DNA from: Ruminiclostridium cellobioparum subsp. termitidis CT1112
Lineage (GTDB): Bacteria > Bacillota > Clostridia > Acetivibrionales > DSM-1351
Direction: 5' to 3'
DNA length: 64,000 nt
Assembly: GCF_000350485.1 (NCBI RefSeq)
Contig: NZ_AORV01000025.1
Location: 124,001 to 188,000, forward strand
The notes under the pieces: generated by a model
What the model saw: the letters and a program-made list of their open reading frames with translations, nothing else
Database searches by the model: none
Told to the model about the DNA's origin: nothing
Part shown: positions 7,967 to 16,141 of the stretch, in pieces
How positions within the stretch are numbered: the first letter of the stretch is position 1
Layout of the letters: each line of letters starts with the position of its first letter
Translations under genes and position numbers: made by a program

Positions 7967-8917
7967 CTAAAACAATCCCATGGTGTCGTCATATTTTTTT
8001 ACTAGCTTGTTGAATACCACTACCGTAATAAAACCGCAGACCGACTGGAAAAGCCCCACAGCCGTTCCGGTGCTGAAATCACCGTTATTTCTCATAGCTC
8101 TGAATATATAGGTATCTATGATGTCTGTGGTTTGATTTAAAATGCCGTTATCACCTATAATTGAATAAATCATGCCGAAATTGCCGTAAAATACTTTTCC
8201 CAATGCCAATAGAAGCATTAATACGATGGTGGGGATCAACTGCGGAAGTGTAATTCTGAATATTTCATCAAATTTTGAAGCCCCATCGATCCTGGCTGAT
8301 TCATATAACTCATTATTTATTGAAACAATGGCCGCAAGATATATAACAACGTTATAACCGAAGGATTGCCAGGTATTTATGACAGTCAGTATCCCTCTCC
8401 ACAGACGGGGTTCGTTGTACCAGGTGACCGTCGAAAAACCCATACTCTTGAGCAGCATGTTAAGCGCACCGAATTTATCATTAAGAAAGCTGTATACCAA
8501 TGCGGATATGATTACCCACGAGAGAAAATACGGAAAAAACATTGACGACTGTAATACTCTCCTTACAAGGCTGTTTGTTATTTCATTAAGCAGGATTGCT
8601 ATTGTAACCGAAACAATAAGACCTGTTACTATGAATAAAATATTGAGATATAATGTAGTAAATAACAAATTCCCCGCATAGGGAGATTTGAAAAAAATCT
8701 CAAAATATTTAAAGCCGACGAATGGACTGTGCCAGATTCCATCCTGAAAGTTGTAATCTCTGAATGCTATTTGAATTCCCAGCATGGGATAATAGCTGAA
8801 AATCAGCAGAAAGGCTATTCCCGGCAGTGCCATGAGATATAATGCCCTGTTTTGAAAAAGCTCAAATAGTATACCATGTTTCAGTTTTTTATTTATCAGC
8901 ACCTTTTCATGATACAA
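7967..8917 (-). CDS. Oligosaccharide ABC permease, LplB/YteP type
   Basis: A 316-aa permease with six membrane segments; the EAA loop is YESARIDGASKFDEIFRITLPQLIPT and the C-terminus NKLVKKYDDTMGLF is usual for the LplB side of the heterodimer. The likely start is TTG at 8917 behind GGGGG (9-nt spacing). First of the permease pair; upstream lie a terminator-like hairpin and the binding-protein gene at 9292. Confidence 0.9.
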   Translation of the reverse strand: MYHEKVLINKKLKHGILFELFQNRALYLMALPGIAFLLIFSYYPMLGIQIAFRDYNFQDGIWHSPFVGFKYFEIFFKSPYAGNLLFTTLYLNILFIVTGLIVSVTIAILLNEITNSLVRRVLQSSMFFPYFLSWVIISALVYSFLNDKFGALNMLLKSMGFSTVTWYNEPRLWRGILTVINTWQSFGYNVVIYLAAIVSINNELYESARIDGASKFDEIFRITLPQLIPTIVLMLLLALGKVFYGNFGMIYSIIGDNGILNQTTDIIDTYIFRAMRNNGDFSTGTAVGLFQSVCGFITVVVFNKLVKKYDDTMGLF

Positions 8918-9181
8918 ATTATCATTCCCCCTAAATTAAATGTAATTGTCTTTTTAAAAAATTTTGTTACTGTGGCTGGCAAATTCATCATAAAATCCCG
9001 GCAGCTTTTTGTATATAATAACTATTTTGAGTTTTGCAAATTATTTAAAATTTGTGCATATTGACTTTTTATAAATTTATAAATCTCTTGGATTTGATTT
9101 TTTTTATAAAATTATAATTTTTTATAAAAACGTGAAGCAAGCCTTATACAAGACTTTCATGGCATAGCTGTAATTTGGGAG

Positions 9182-9212
9182 ACAAAAAAAAGATACCCTT
9201 TCGGGTATTCTT
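9182..9212 (-). terminator. Attenuating hairpin between binding-protein and permease genes
   Basis: On the minus strand AAGAATACCC-GAAA-GGGTATCTT followed by a run of T; the loop is a stable GNRA tetraloop. It lies about 80 nt after the stop of the binding-protein gene at 9292 and well before the permease start at 8917, so it should lower permease expression relative to the binding protein. The rest of 8918-9291 is AT-rich with a loose inverted repeat around 9036-9060; I see no gene in it. Confidence 0.75.
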
Positions 9213-9291
9213 CGGTGAGACTTTGCAATATTTAACTTGATTTACCTGATATTTTCCTGGATTGTTTACTATGCTTTCTTTAATTTACAGC

Positions 9292-10809
9292 TTATTTATT
9301 CCTCAAATGTTTATCTATCTGTTTTTGAGTATCCTCTATGATCTTTTCAATTCCCGCTTTGTCAAGCTCCTCCAGAAATTTCTGATACTCCGCCTCACTG
9401 CTGATTATTCCCGTATTGAGCGGACGCCCCGTTTCCTCTACCAGTCTTTGGACTGCAAGAGATTCCGCTTTTACATTGTCACATGAAAAGGCAAAGGATG
9501 CCAGCGGCGAAGTCTCAGGCTTGAGCTCTTTCCAAAAATCAAGGGCATTTTTATATTCTTCCGGGTCGGAAGTCCAGGTGCGGAGATACGGGAAATGCAT
9601 TGTAAACCAGGGTGTGGGATTATACCGGTCAACAGGATTGATCCCGTCGGGTACCTGAACCTCTTCACCCACCAGGTTATAGGTTTTTCCTTCTATGCCC
9701 AGCATCAGCATATCATAATTCTCCTGGCTCTGCCTCAGCCAGTTAAGAAACATAATTGCCCTTTCGGGATGTTTTCCGTTGGAGGAAAGCATTGCGTAAT
9801 TATTTACCGGCGTCAGGTTTATCCATTTGCCCTCTTTATTAAAAATCGCCAGCTCTATCCTGCCTTCGGGAACATTTTTGGAAAGCTGATTCTGCCTTTC
9901 TACAATATTGTACAGGTCTCCCGCCATTGCCGCGGCCTGTCCGGTTACAAACTTATAATCCCTGCTGGTATCGGATAAAATATCCTTTTCAAACCAGCCT
10001 TTTTCATAGGCTTTAATATTCTCTTTCCAGATCCTTTTGAAAACAGAGGTCTTAAAGTAGTTCTCCACCTTGTATTTTCCGCTGTCAATATCAATGTACA
10101 TATATCCCAGGGCATCATTGCCAAAAATATATACCTCATGCCCTAAAAAATCCTTATCGTTTGCTATGATTCCAAGACTGTCGGCAAGGATGGGTATCAT
10201 ATCCTTCTCATTTTTTGAAATGGTTTCAAGGTAATTTTCCAGAGTACTCTGGTTTTCAACTTTGGGCAGATTATATTTCTCCCTCAGGTCTTTTCTTATC
10301 AGTATGCTCCTTCCCATACCGGCCCTTGCATAAACCGACGGAACACCGTATATTTGACCGTTTACAGTAACACTGTCCCACAAATCAGGGGGAATCTGTT
10401 TTTTCAAATCCTCTCCGTATTGGTCAATCAATCCGTTCAGCGGAATACATTGTTTCCTTGCTATACTTGAGGCCAGCTGGGACGCAAAATTAAGGCAGAT
10501 ATCATACTCTTCTCCCGATATGGACTTTAACCGCATCTGGTCTATATAATCCCCCCAGGGTATATAGTTTATGGTTAAGTCAATATTCAAGGTATCCCTG
10601 GTCTTCTCACTTATTACTTTACAGACTTCATCCTGCTGTGCGGGCTTTTCTCCCGCAACATAAACTGAAAGGGGATATCTCTCAAGCTCTTGCTGTTTTA
10701 CTCCCTGACTCTGCACCTTATCCGATTCTCCGCATGACATTAAAGAACTGAAAGAAACAATAATCAAAATAATTATAAGAAACTTACAGGCAATAATTTT
10801 TAATTTCAT
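9292..10809 (-). CDS. Lipoprotein sugar-binding protein (LplA/YtcQ type), proximal copy
   Basis: 505 aa; signal peptide with lipobox LMSC (lipidated Cys near residue 26), then the same motif set as its paralogue at 5466: YVAGEKPAQQDEV, NYIPWGDYIDQMRLK, TPWFTMHFPYLRTWTSDP. The two differ most in the linker and the last 80 residues. It directly follows the AraC regulator gene (83-nt gap) and precedes the attenuating hairpin. Extracellular, membrane-tethered; presents oligosaccharides to the permease pair. Confidence 0.9.
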   Translation of the reverse strand: MKLKIIACKFLIIILIIVSFSSLMSCGESDKVQSQGVKQQELERYPLSVYVAGEKPAQQDEVCKVISEKTRDTLNIDLTINYIPWGDYIDQMRLKSISGEEYDICLNFASQLASSIARKQCIPLNGLIDQYGEDLKKQIPPDLWDSVTVNGQIYGVPSVYARAGMGRSILIRKDLREKYNLPKVENQSTLENYLETISKNEKDMIPILADSLGIIANDKDFLGHEVYIFGNDALGYMYIDIDSGKYKVENYFKTSVFKRIWKENIKAYEKGWFEKDILSDTSRDYKFVTGQAAAMAGDLYNIVERQNQLSKNVPEGRIELAIFNKEGKWINLTPVNNYAMLSSNGKHPERAIMFLNWLRQSQENYDMLMLGIEGKTYNLVGEEVQVPDGINPVDRYNPTPWFTMHFPYLRTWTSDPEEYKNALDFWKELKPETSPLASFAFSCDNVKAESLAVQRLVEETGRPLNTGIISSEAEYQKFLEELDKAGIEKIIEDTQKQIDKHLRNK

Positions 10810-10892
10810 AGCCTTCTCCCACTCCCTGTTTTATACCATATCATTAGAAAATCTGTCGTCTGAAAATATCTTCTTGAACATCGAAGCAAACG

Positions 10893-13250
10893 TTACAGGG
10901 GATTTTTAAATTGACCTCTGTACTGGTTTGGAGTTATTCCGTTCCACTTTCTGAAGGTTGCGGTAAAATATGATTGATTTGAAAAGCCTACCTGAGCTGC
11001 GATATCATTTACCGAGAGGTTATTTTTCTCCAGAAGTTCCTTTGCCCTGTTCATACGAAGCTCTATTATATATTCATTTACAGATTTGCCTACAAAGTCG
11101 CTGAAAATCTTACCGAAATATCCGGGAGTAAGACTGACCATGTCCGACAGCATTTCAGAGGAAATATCCGTTCTCAGATAATTGGTACGTATATATTCCA
11201 GCACTCTTTCTATCATATCCTTCTGCCTGTTATCCTTCTTTTGTTCGAGCCTGTGAATTATTCCGCAGCAATAAGATTCCAGCCACTCCTTTGCAGCCTC
11301 CAGAGTATCACTTTTGTTTAAATTGGAGTAAATATTATTGAAATCCAGTTCTTCCTCTGCAGGGTTCAAAATACAGCCTACAGCCGTCATAATATCCAGA
11401 ACCAGCTGATTGATGGTCAGTCTGATAAAATCATACTGGCAGGCGCCTATGAGTTTTACAAGCTCCTCCAGGCCCAGTTTCACCTGTTTTTCGTCACATA
11501 CCTTGATGGACTGGATAATTTTTTTACGGTTTTTGTCCAGCGCCACAGAATTATCCTTTATGCCTGGTTTTACAAGAGTATTGTCCAGGACACAGTTATA
11601 CCCGTAAATAAATCTGTATTTCAGCAGATTGAGTGCATTGGCGTATGAAAGTCCGACATCCTCCAGGATGCTTACAAGCATACCCTTTGCAGCACTGAGG
11701 GTAATATCCAGCTCATCCCCGATTTGTTTCTGACAGGCCTTGATACATGTATTCAGCTGTTCATCATACTCTTCTGTGCGCCTGATATTGAGCATTAAGG
11801 CAAACATATCCTCCTCCAGATCCACCAACTCCATTCCGGAAAACTTATTAAAAGAGGCCCTGATGATTTTATCCGCAACATCCTTCTTTTCAGCAATTTC
11901 AATTTTGTTTTCTATACCTTTGAGCGCCAGATATCCATCTATGCTGAATAATACAACACAGGTCTTTTCCTGCACGATATTAATCCCCAGTTCTTTTACC
12001 TTGGTTGACACATCACTGGAAGAGAAATGGCCTGACAGCATTTCGGTCAGAAACATTTTTCTGAGCATTGGAATATTCTGCTGTATGGAATTTTCAAGTT
12101 CATTCGATTTTTTAATTATATTGGTAAAAGCATTTGACAGGTACTCAACCTCATTATAGGTTCTCCGTCTCCTGTTTTCCTTATATTCACTTTTCAGATG
12201 CCATTCAACGGTTCTTACAAGTCTTCCGAAGGGGAGGTAAACATTATATGCGGCCAGGCCTGCAACTATGATACATATGATTCCTATGAATACACAGATC
12301 AGAATAATTGAATTTTTAAGGTTTTGGACTTCCTGAAGCAGTATTTGATAATCATACCTGTTGACAAACAAAAAGGGTATTTTTGAAGACATATTGTAAG
12401 TTATCAGGTATTTCTTACCCTCATCGTCACTGATCATATATCCGCTTTTTTTATCCGATTCAAGTACTTTTTTTATATATTGCCTGTCCGATATGTTTTT
12501 GCTGAAATACCCGTAATCAGAGTCGCATATGACTTCTCCTCCCTTGTCCAGGAGGAAAATACTGCTGCTGGGGGAAGTGTACTGCCGGGTAAAAGCTTTC
12601 TGTATATAATCGGCGTTTAAATTTATAATGACTACGCTGTCCAGCAGTCCGTTGCCCTTTATGTCACTTTTTATATAGTCCTGGGATGAGTCTACAAAAA
12701 TAAAGGTAATGATCTTTTCATTTGTTTTGCTGCCATTGGGAGACTTGTTGGTGTAGCTCAGCGGAATGAATTTCAACTTGTTGCCTTCCTTGTAGTCCAC
12801 AGTCATTTTCTTCATTTCGGCATCCAGCGAGTTCAGACCGGAGGAACCCAGGCTGCTGGTAAACTGCTTTGTTTCGCTGTTGTAGACATATATGGAATGT
12901 ATCATTGGATTGCTGCTTTTCACCTGATAGAGCTTTCTTGTGGCCTTATACTTTATTAATTCATCTGTAGCACCGTTACGGTACATTGAATCAACTATAT
13001 CGCTGTCACTTATAAGCTGCAAGCCTATTGAATACACCTGGTCCCTTATAAGTTCAAGCTGATTCATGTTCTGTGCCAGATTTTCTTCTATATTTTTCCT
13101 TATACCCTCGACGGTAGCCTTTGAAAACCGCTGGTACAGTACACCTGCAATCAGCGAAGTGGACAAAATCACTATAATAAAGAATGATATGAGCATTTTA
13201 GTCAATGTTTTACTGACAACCAGTCTGTTATTCCTGCTAAAGCCAAGCAT
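10893..13250 (-). CDS. Membrane-anchored AraC-family regulator with extracellular sensor
   Basis: A 785-aa protein from ATG 13250-13248, preceded by GGAGGTTAAT; the frame stays open to 13427 but that part lies in the structured leader. Order: TM1 (about residues 13-36), an extracellular sensory domain of about 250 residues (Cache-like), TM2 (about 292-316), a HAMP-like linker, a cytoplasmic middle domain, then an AraC DNA-binding domain (about 680-780) with MLSDMVSLTPGYFGKIF and VGFSNQSYFTATFRKW. Such one-component regulators sit beside Lpl-type importers and respond to extracellular sugars. Divergence from textbook AraC: no cupin domain. Target is most likely its own operon. Confidence 0.9.
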   Translation of the reverse strand: MLGFSRNNRLVVSKTLTKMLISFFIIVILSTSLIAGVLYQRFSKATVEGIRKNIEENLAQNMNQLELIRDQVYSIGLQLISDSDIVDSMYRNGATDELIKYKATRKLYQVKSSNPMIHSIYVYNSETKQFTSSLGSSGLNSLDAEMKKMTVDYKEGNKLKFIPLSYTNKSPNGSKTNEKIITFIFVDSSQDYIKSDIKGNGLLDSVVIINLNADYIQKAFTRQYTSPSSSIFLLDKGGEVICDSDYGYFSKNISDRQYIKKVLESDKKSGYMISDDEGKKYLITYNMSSKIPFLFVNRYDYQILLQEVQNLKNSIILICVFIGIICIIVAGLAAYNVYLPFGRLVRTVEWHLKSEYKENRRRRTYNEVEYLSNAFTNIIKKSNELENSIQQNIPMLRKMFLTEMLSGHFSSSDVSTKVKELGINIVQEKTCVVLFSIDGYLALKGIENKIEIAEKKDVADKIIRASFNKFSGMELVDLEEDMFALMLNIRRTEEYDEQLNTCIKACQKQIGDELDITLSAAKGMLVSILEDVGLSYANALNLLKYRFIYGYNCVLDNTLVKPGIKDNSVALDKNRKKIIQSIKVCDEKQVKLGLEELVKLIGACQYDFIRLTINQLVLDIMTAVGCILNPAEEELDFNNIYSNLNKSDTLEAAKEWLESYCCGIIHRLEQKKDNRQKDMIERVLEYIRTNYLRTDISSEMLSDMVSLTPGYFGKIFSDFVGKSVNEYIIELRMNRAKELLEKNNLSVNDIAAQVGFSNQSYFTATFRKWNGITPNQYRGQFKNPL

Positions 13251-13616
13251 ATTAACCTCCATGAGCCACATTCGTGGCCACAAAATGTTATGTAAGTGAT
13301 TATCCCTTATCGCAATGTGGCGAATAAAGGAGGTTAATTGGCCATGTGCGCTTTCAAAGTATTGCGAAATACTTTGAATATTTCGCACGGCCATAAATTC
13401 ACAGGTTTGCTTGGAATACAAACGCAAGTGAAGTCTTTCAAGTTAACCTCCCGAGTCTGAATTTCACAGACTTATCATAGCTTGCCTGTCATCCTGCGCA
13501 AGCTTTCTGTCTATATTCAACTTGTTCTTCGCTAGGGAACCCTATGGTTCCCTTCGACGAAACACTTCGTGTTTCTGAGCACCCTCCTTAAACCGGAAAA
13601 GGGGGATCCCCTTTTC
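13251..13616 (-). ncRNA. Highly structured 5' leader of the AraC operon (candidate cis-acting RNA)
   Basis: At least eight perfect or near-perfect stems lie head to tail, given as plus coordinates: 13251-60/13329-38 (10 bp), 13265-72/13314-21 (8 bp), 13339-50/13384-93 (10 bp, 2-nt bulge), 13353-63/13368-78 (11 bp), 13454-59/13467-72, 13479-85/13498-504, 13534-41/13546-53 (8 bp, 4-nt loop), 13559-65/13569-75, 13596-604/13608-16 (9 bp). The outer arm of the first stem is the ribosome site of the AraC gene. A repeated mobile sequence is the alternative reading. No known riboswitch class was recognised. Confidence 0.55.
13334..13441 (-). CDS. Possible 35-codon leader peptide in the AraC leader
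   Basis: TTG at 13441-13439 stands 5 nt behind GGAGG in GGGAGGTTAAC, which repeats the ribosome site of the AraC gene. The frame encodes 35 residues with three cysteines (TCVC and WPC) and stops with TAA at 13336-13334, inside the arm (13329-13338) that can pair with the AraC ribosome site. This is the geometry of translational attenuation. Short and unproven; an overlapping frame also runs through here. Confidence 0.3.
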   Translation of the reverse strand: MKDFTCVCIPSKPVNLWPCEIFKVFRNTLKAHMAN

Positions 13617-13693
13617 AAACCCCTATGTTAAGAACATATTCGTATTTGAACTCACAATGCCTTATATCACTAGTTTGTATTCATTGATTAACA

Positions 13694-13918
13694 TCATAAT
13701 TTGCTTAACACCAAAAAAGGCTTTAGCCAACCTAAGCCTTTTTTTATTTGCAGATAATTAATCTTGATCAATTCTTTAGTTGCTGAAAATGAAACATGGA
13801 AAACATAAGTGATAGCCAGGGGTGTTACATCTAAAGGAATTATTTCCCGGCAGCCTGACACCGGGAAATAATTCCCAAAACCCCATATCCGGAGTGCTCT
13901 TAAATTATTTATATACAT
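13694..13918 (-). CDS. Small ORF with strong ribosome site, overlapping hairpins
   Basis: A 74-codon frame starting ATG behind GGGAGGAG (6-7 nt). Its middle codes through a perfect 15-bp inverted repeat and its last codons through a terminator, which is unusual for a real protein. It could be a short peptide, the start of a lost gene, or a chance frame within a small RNA of about 200 nt. No family recognised. Confidence 0.25.
   Translation of the reverse strand: MYINNLRALRIWGFGNYFPVSGCREIIPLDVTPLAITYVFHVSFSATKELIKINYLQIKKGLGWLKPFLVLSKL
13713..13747. terminator. Bidirectional stem-loop terminator
   Basis: AAAAAAGGCTT (13713-13723) pairs with AAGCCTTTTTT (13734-13744); T-runs occur on both strands. 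It separates the glycyl-radical-enzyme operon from the AraC leader. Confidence 0.8.
13837..13876. repeat. Perfect 15-bp inverted repeat
   Basis: GGAATTATTTCCCGG (13837-13851) and its exact complement at 13862-13876, 10-nt spacer, no T-run. It lies in the 570-bp gene-poor stretch 13617-14188, which also holds the 74-codon ORF, a TATAAT box on the minus strand near 13986-13991 and a weak hairpin at 14099-14121. It may be an operator or a stem of a small RNA. Confidence 0.6.
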
Positions 13919-14188
13919 AATTAACTCCTCCCGTCGTCCGCGCTATCTCAAAGCTCTATCAAACATATGATAGTAAAAGATAAAGGATTATAGTGCAGTG
14001 CATATAATAATTTTGCAAGCGACATATGCTGACTATAAAAGGATTATTCCGTTAAATAAGTACATATTATAATTTAGCATGTTTTATATATAATTACAAC
14101 CGCCTGCATTTTGGCAGGTTTCTGAGTATAGAGCTTCAGCAATACTACTGCCCCCCTTCAGTTTCACATCTTTGACTCCGGATTGACT

Positions 14189-16099
14189 CTACAGCTTCAC
14201 CCGGAAACCACCGTCGACAAGAAGTTTTATGAACAGCCCGCCCTGTACGCTGCGGTGCTGAAAACCAACTTGCTTTGCTGTAAGAGTATCATACCAGTCG
14301 CTCATGGGCACTCTTGATTCTGATTCATTGTAAGCCTTCCACAGCGGTTCTATCATTTTTTCAAAATCGGCTTTGCCGGGCATAAGTGCCGCACTCCAGA
14401 CAAGCCAGTCGGATTTTGTATACGCTGCTCGGTTGTCAAGAGGCATACCGTAGGTATTTATATGTATGAAATAGCTTTTCAGCTCGGCATCCAGCACCTC
14501 CTCCGGAAAAAGACCTGTCTTGAAAATACGGTCCCAGATCAGATTATATTTCATGCTGAAAGTGCCGGGTTTATCAAATGTAAGCCTGAAAGTGCCGTCC
14601 TCATTTAATGCTCTTTCCGTCCAGCTTTTTGCCATATCCCTGGCGGCATTGTAATATACCCAGCTTTCCTCGCTGCCCGACAGGTTTTCCATTATAATAC
14701 CGAAGCTTGCAATGCCCATCACAGCCTTTGCCGCCAGATTGCAGTTGTGGGCCAGGTGGCCGGCAAAATCATCGGTGCACAGCTGGTTTTCGGGATCTGC
14801 ACCGTTGCTGATAAGATATTCGGCCCACTGCTTCAGCAGCGGAAGATATTTTGCAGCAAAGTCAAAACTGCCCCCGGCCAGTGAAAGTGCAGCTGCCGTA
14901 ATCAGCATATTGCCGCATTCCTCAATGGGCATCTGATCCTCAAGGTTTGTTCCGCCGCCATACACCTGCCCGTTAAGCAGAGGATATGTACCCGCATCAT
15001 GGGGTGCAAAGTCATGGCACCATACATCTGAAGCGGCATATTTGAAAACAGGTCTCAGCATGCCCTTCACCAGTTCGGGATTGTACAGCAGGAACATGGG
15101 TATGGAGGGATATGTCACATCAACTGTGGCGGCACAACCATTGCTGAAGCATTCCTTGGAAATAAACAGCAGTTCTCCGTCTTTGTCAGCACAGAGCTTG
15201 TGGGCGGCAATTACCTGCCTGTAGGCCAGCAGCAGAAGCTCTGCATATTTTGAGCCGCCGCTTGCAGCAGCTCTTTTATACAATTCCTCCGAAAACAGGC
15301 TGCACCGGCTCATAATATCATCGTATTGGTCAAACGCCCGGCCGATGATTTCCTTAATATCCTCCGATTCTCTTGTCCAGAAGCCCTTAAGGTTTTGGCC
15401 GAAATATTGGATACTGTATATGTCATCATAAGCAAAGGCAAAAAGAGCATGGTTCTGTCCCGCCGTATCCAGCACTGCGCTTGCTTCAAGTTCTGTAGCT
15501 TCTCCCTGCTTCCGGATGCTTATCTCAGGACAGCCATACTTTGCCGCCAGATAAAAATAACCCCAGTCAATGCGGACATCATCCCCAGCCCGGTTAAGTA
15601 CCTGCTGGCTGGTGCTGCCCATCCTGGCGCAAACCACCTCATTCTCCATTGCAAGCAGCTCTCCGCCGGTCTCCTGCTCATCTCGGTTGTTGACGCACAG
15701 ATCGTCGGAGACATACAGGTTTATCTTTATATTGCGGGGCCGGCCGTCCAGGCTGCGGACCTGGGCTTTCAGGTAGGAAACGGGCCTGGACAGTACTTTC
15801 AGGTCATCCAGCAGCAGAGGTGATGTAAACACCAGCTTCAGTTCAACCGACTCAACTTCAAAGGTGTAAATTGTCGACATGGCGTTGATTTTGCAGCCTG
15901 TCTGGGCCATCTTCCCCATATTTTTACGGTCTCCCATAAACAGATATTCACGGCCGTCAAGCTGTAAAACACCGGTGACGGCGTTGGATTTTCCCGTCCA
16001 GTGCACGGTTTCTCCCCCATTCAGCTCATCCTTGAAAGACCAGACACTGAAGTAGGGGTCGATAGTAATAAGTGGTGTTGCCGGTGCTCGCAGTTTCAT
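14189..16099 (-). CDS. DUF5127/DUF4965/DUF1793 protein (glutaminase-A-like)
   Basis: A 636-aa protein from ATG 16099-16097 (GGAGG 11 nt upstream; the longer frame to 16132 includes the ribosome site itself). The N-terminal third is a beta-rich domain starting TPLITIDPYFSVWS, a stretch diagnostic for this family; the C-terminal two thirds form an alpha/alpha toroid-like domain with FSNGCAATVDVTYPSIPMFL and TDDFAGHLAHNCNLAAKAV. Fungal members are extracellular glutaminases; bacterial members, often in sugar-utilisation loci, are largely uncharacterised. This one has no signal peptide. It is the last gene of the activase/glycyl-radical-enzyme operon (42 nt behind), so its substrate may be linked to that enzyme's product. 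Confidence 0.85.
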   Translation of the reverse strand: MKLRAPATPLITIDPYFSVWSFKDELNGGETVHWTGKSNAVTGVLQLDGREYLFMGDRKNMGKMAQTGCKINAMSTIYTFEVESVELKLVFTSPLLLDDLKVLSRPVSYLKAQVRSLDGRPRNIKINLYVSDDLCVNNRDEQETGGELLAMENEVVCARMGSTSQQVLNRAGDDVRIDWGYFYLAAKYGCPEISIRKQGEATELEASAVLDTAGQNHALFAFAYDDIYSIQYFGQNLKGFWTRESEDIKEIIGRAFDQYDDIMSRCSLFSEELYKRAAASGGSKYAELLLLAYRQVIAAHKLCADKDGELLFISKECFSNGCAATVDVTYPSIPMFLLYNPELVKGMLRPVFKYAASDVWCHDFAPHDAGTYPLLNGQVYGGGTNLEDQMPIEECGNMLITAAALSLAGGSFDFAAKYLPLLKQWAEYLISNGADPENQLCTDDFAGHLAHNCNLAAKAVMGIASFGIIMENLSGSEESWVYYNAARDMAKSWTERALNEDGTFRLTFDKPGTFSMKYNLIWDRIFKTGLFPEEVLDAELKSYFIHINTYGMPLDNRAAYTKSDWLVWSAALMPGKADFEKMIEPLWKAYNESESRVPMSDWYDTLTAKQVGFQHRSVQGGLFIKLLVDGGFRVKL

Positions 16100-16141
16100 T
16101 GCTATAATTACCTCCATATTTGTTATGATCACTTTTATTTA

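Noticed and set aside
13251-13427. In-frame N-terminal extension of the AraC protein by 59 residues
   Set aside because: The extension runs through the hairpin leader; the ribosome site GGAGGTTAAT directly before ATG 13250 and the usual N-terminus of such regulators support the shorter start.
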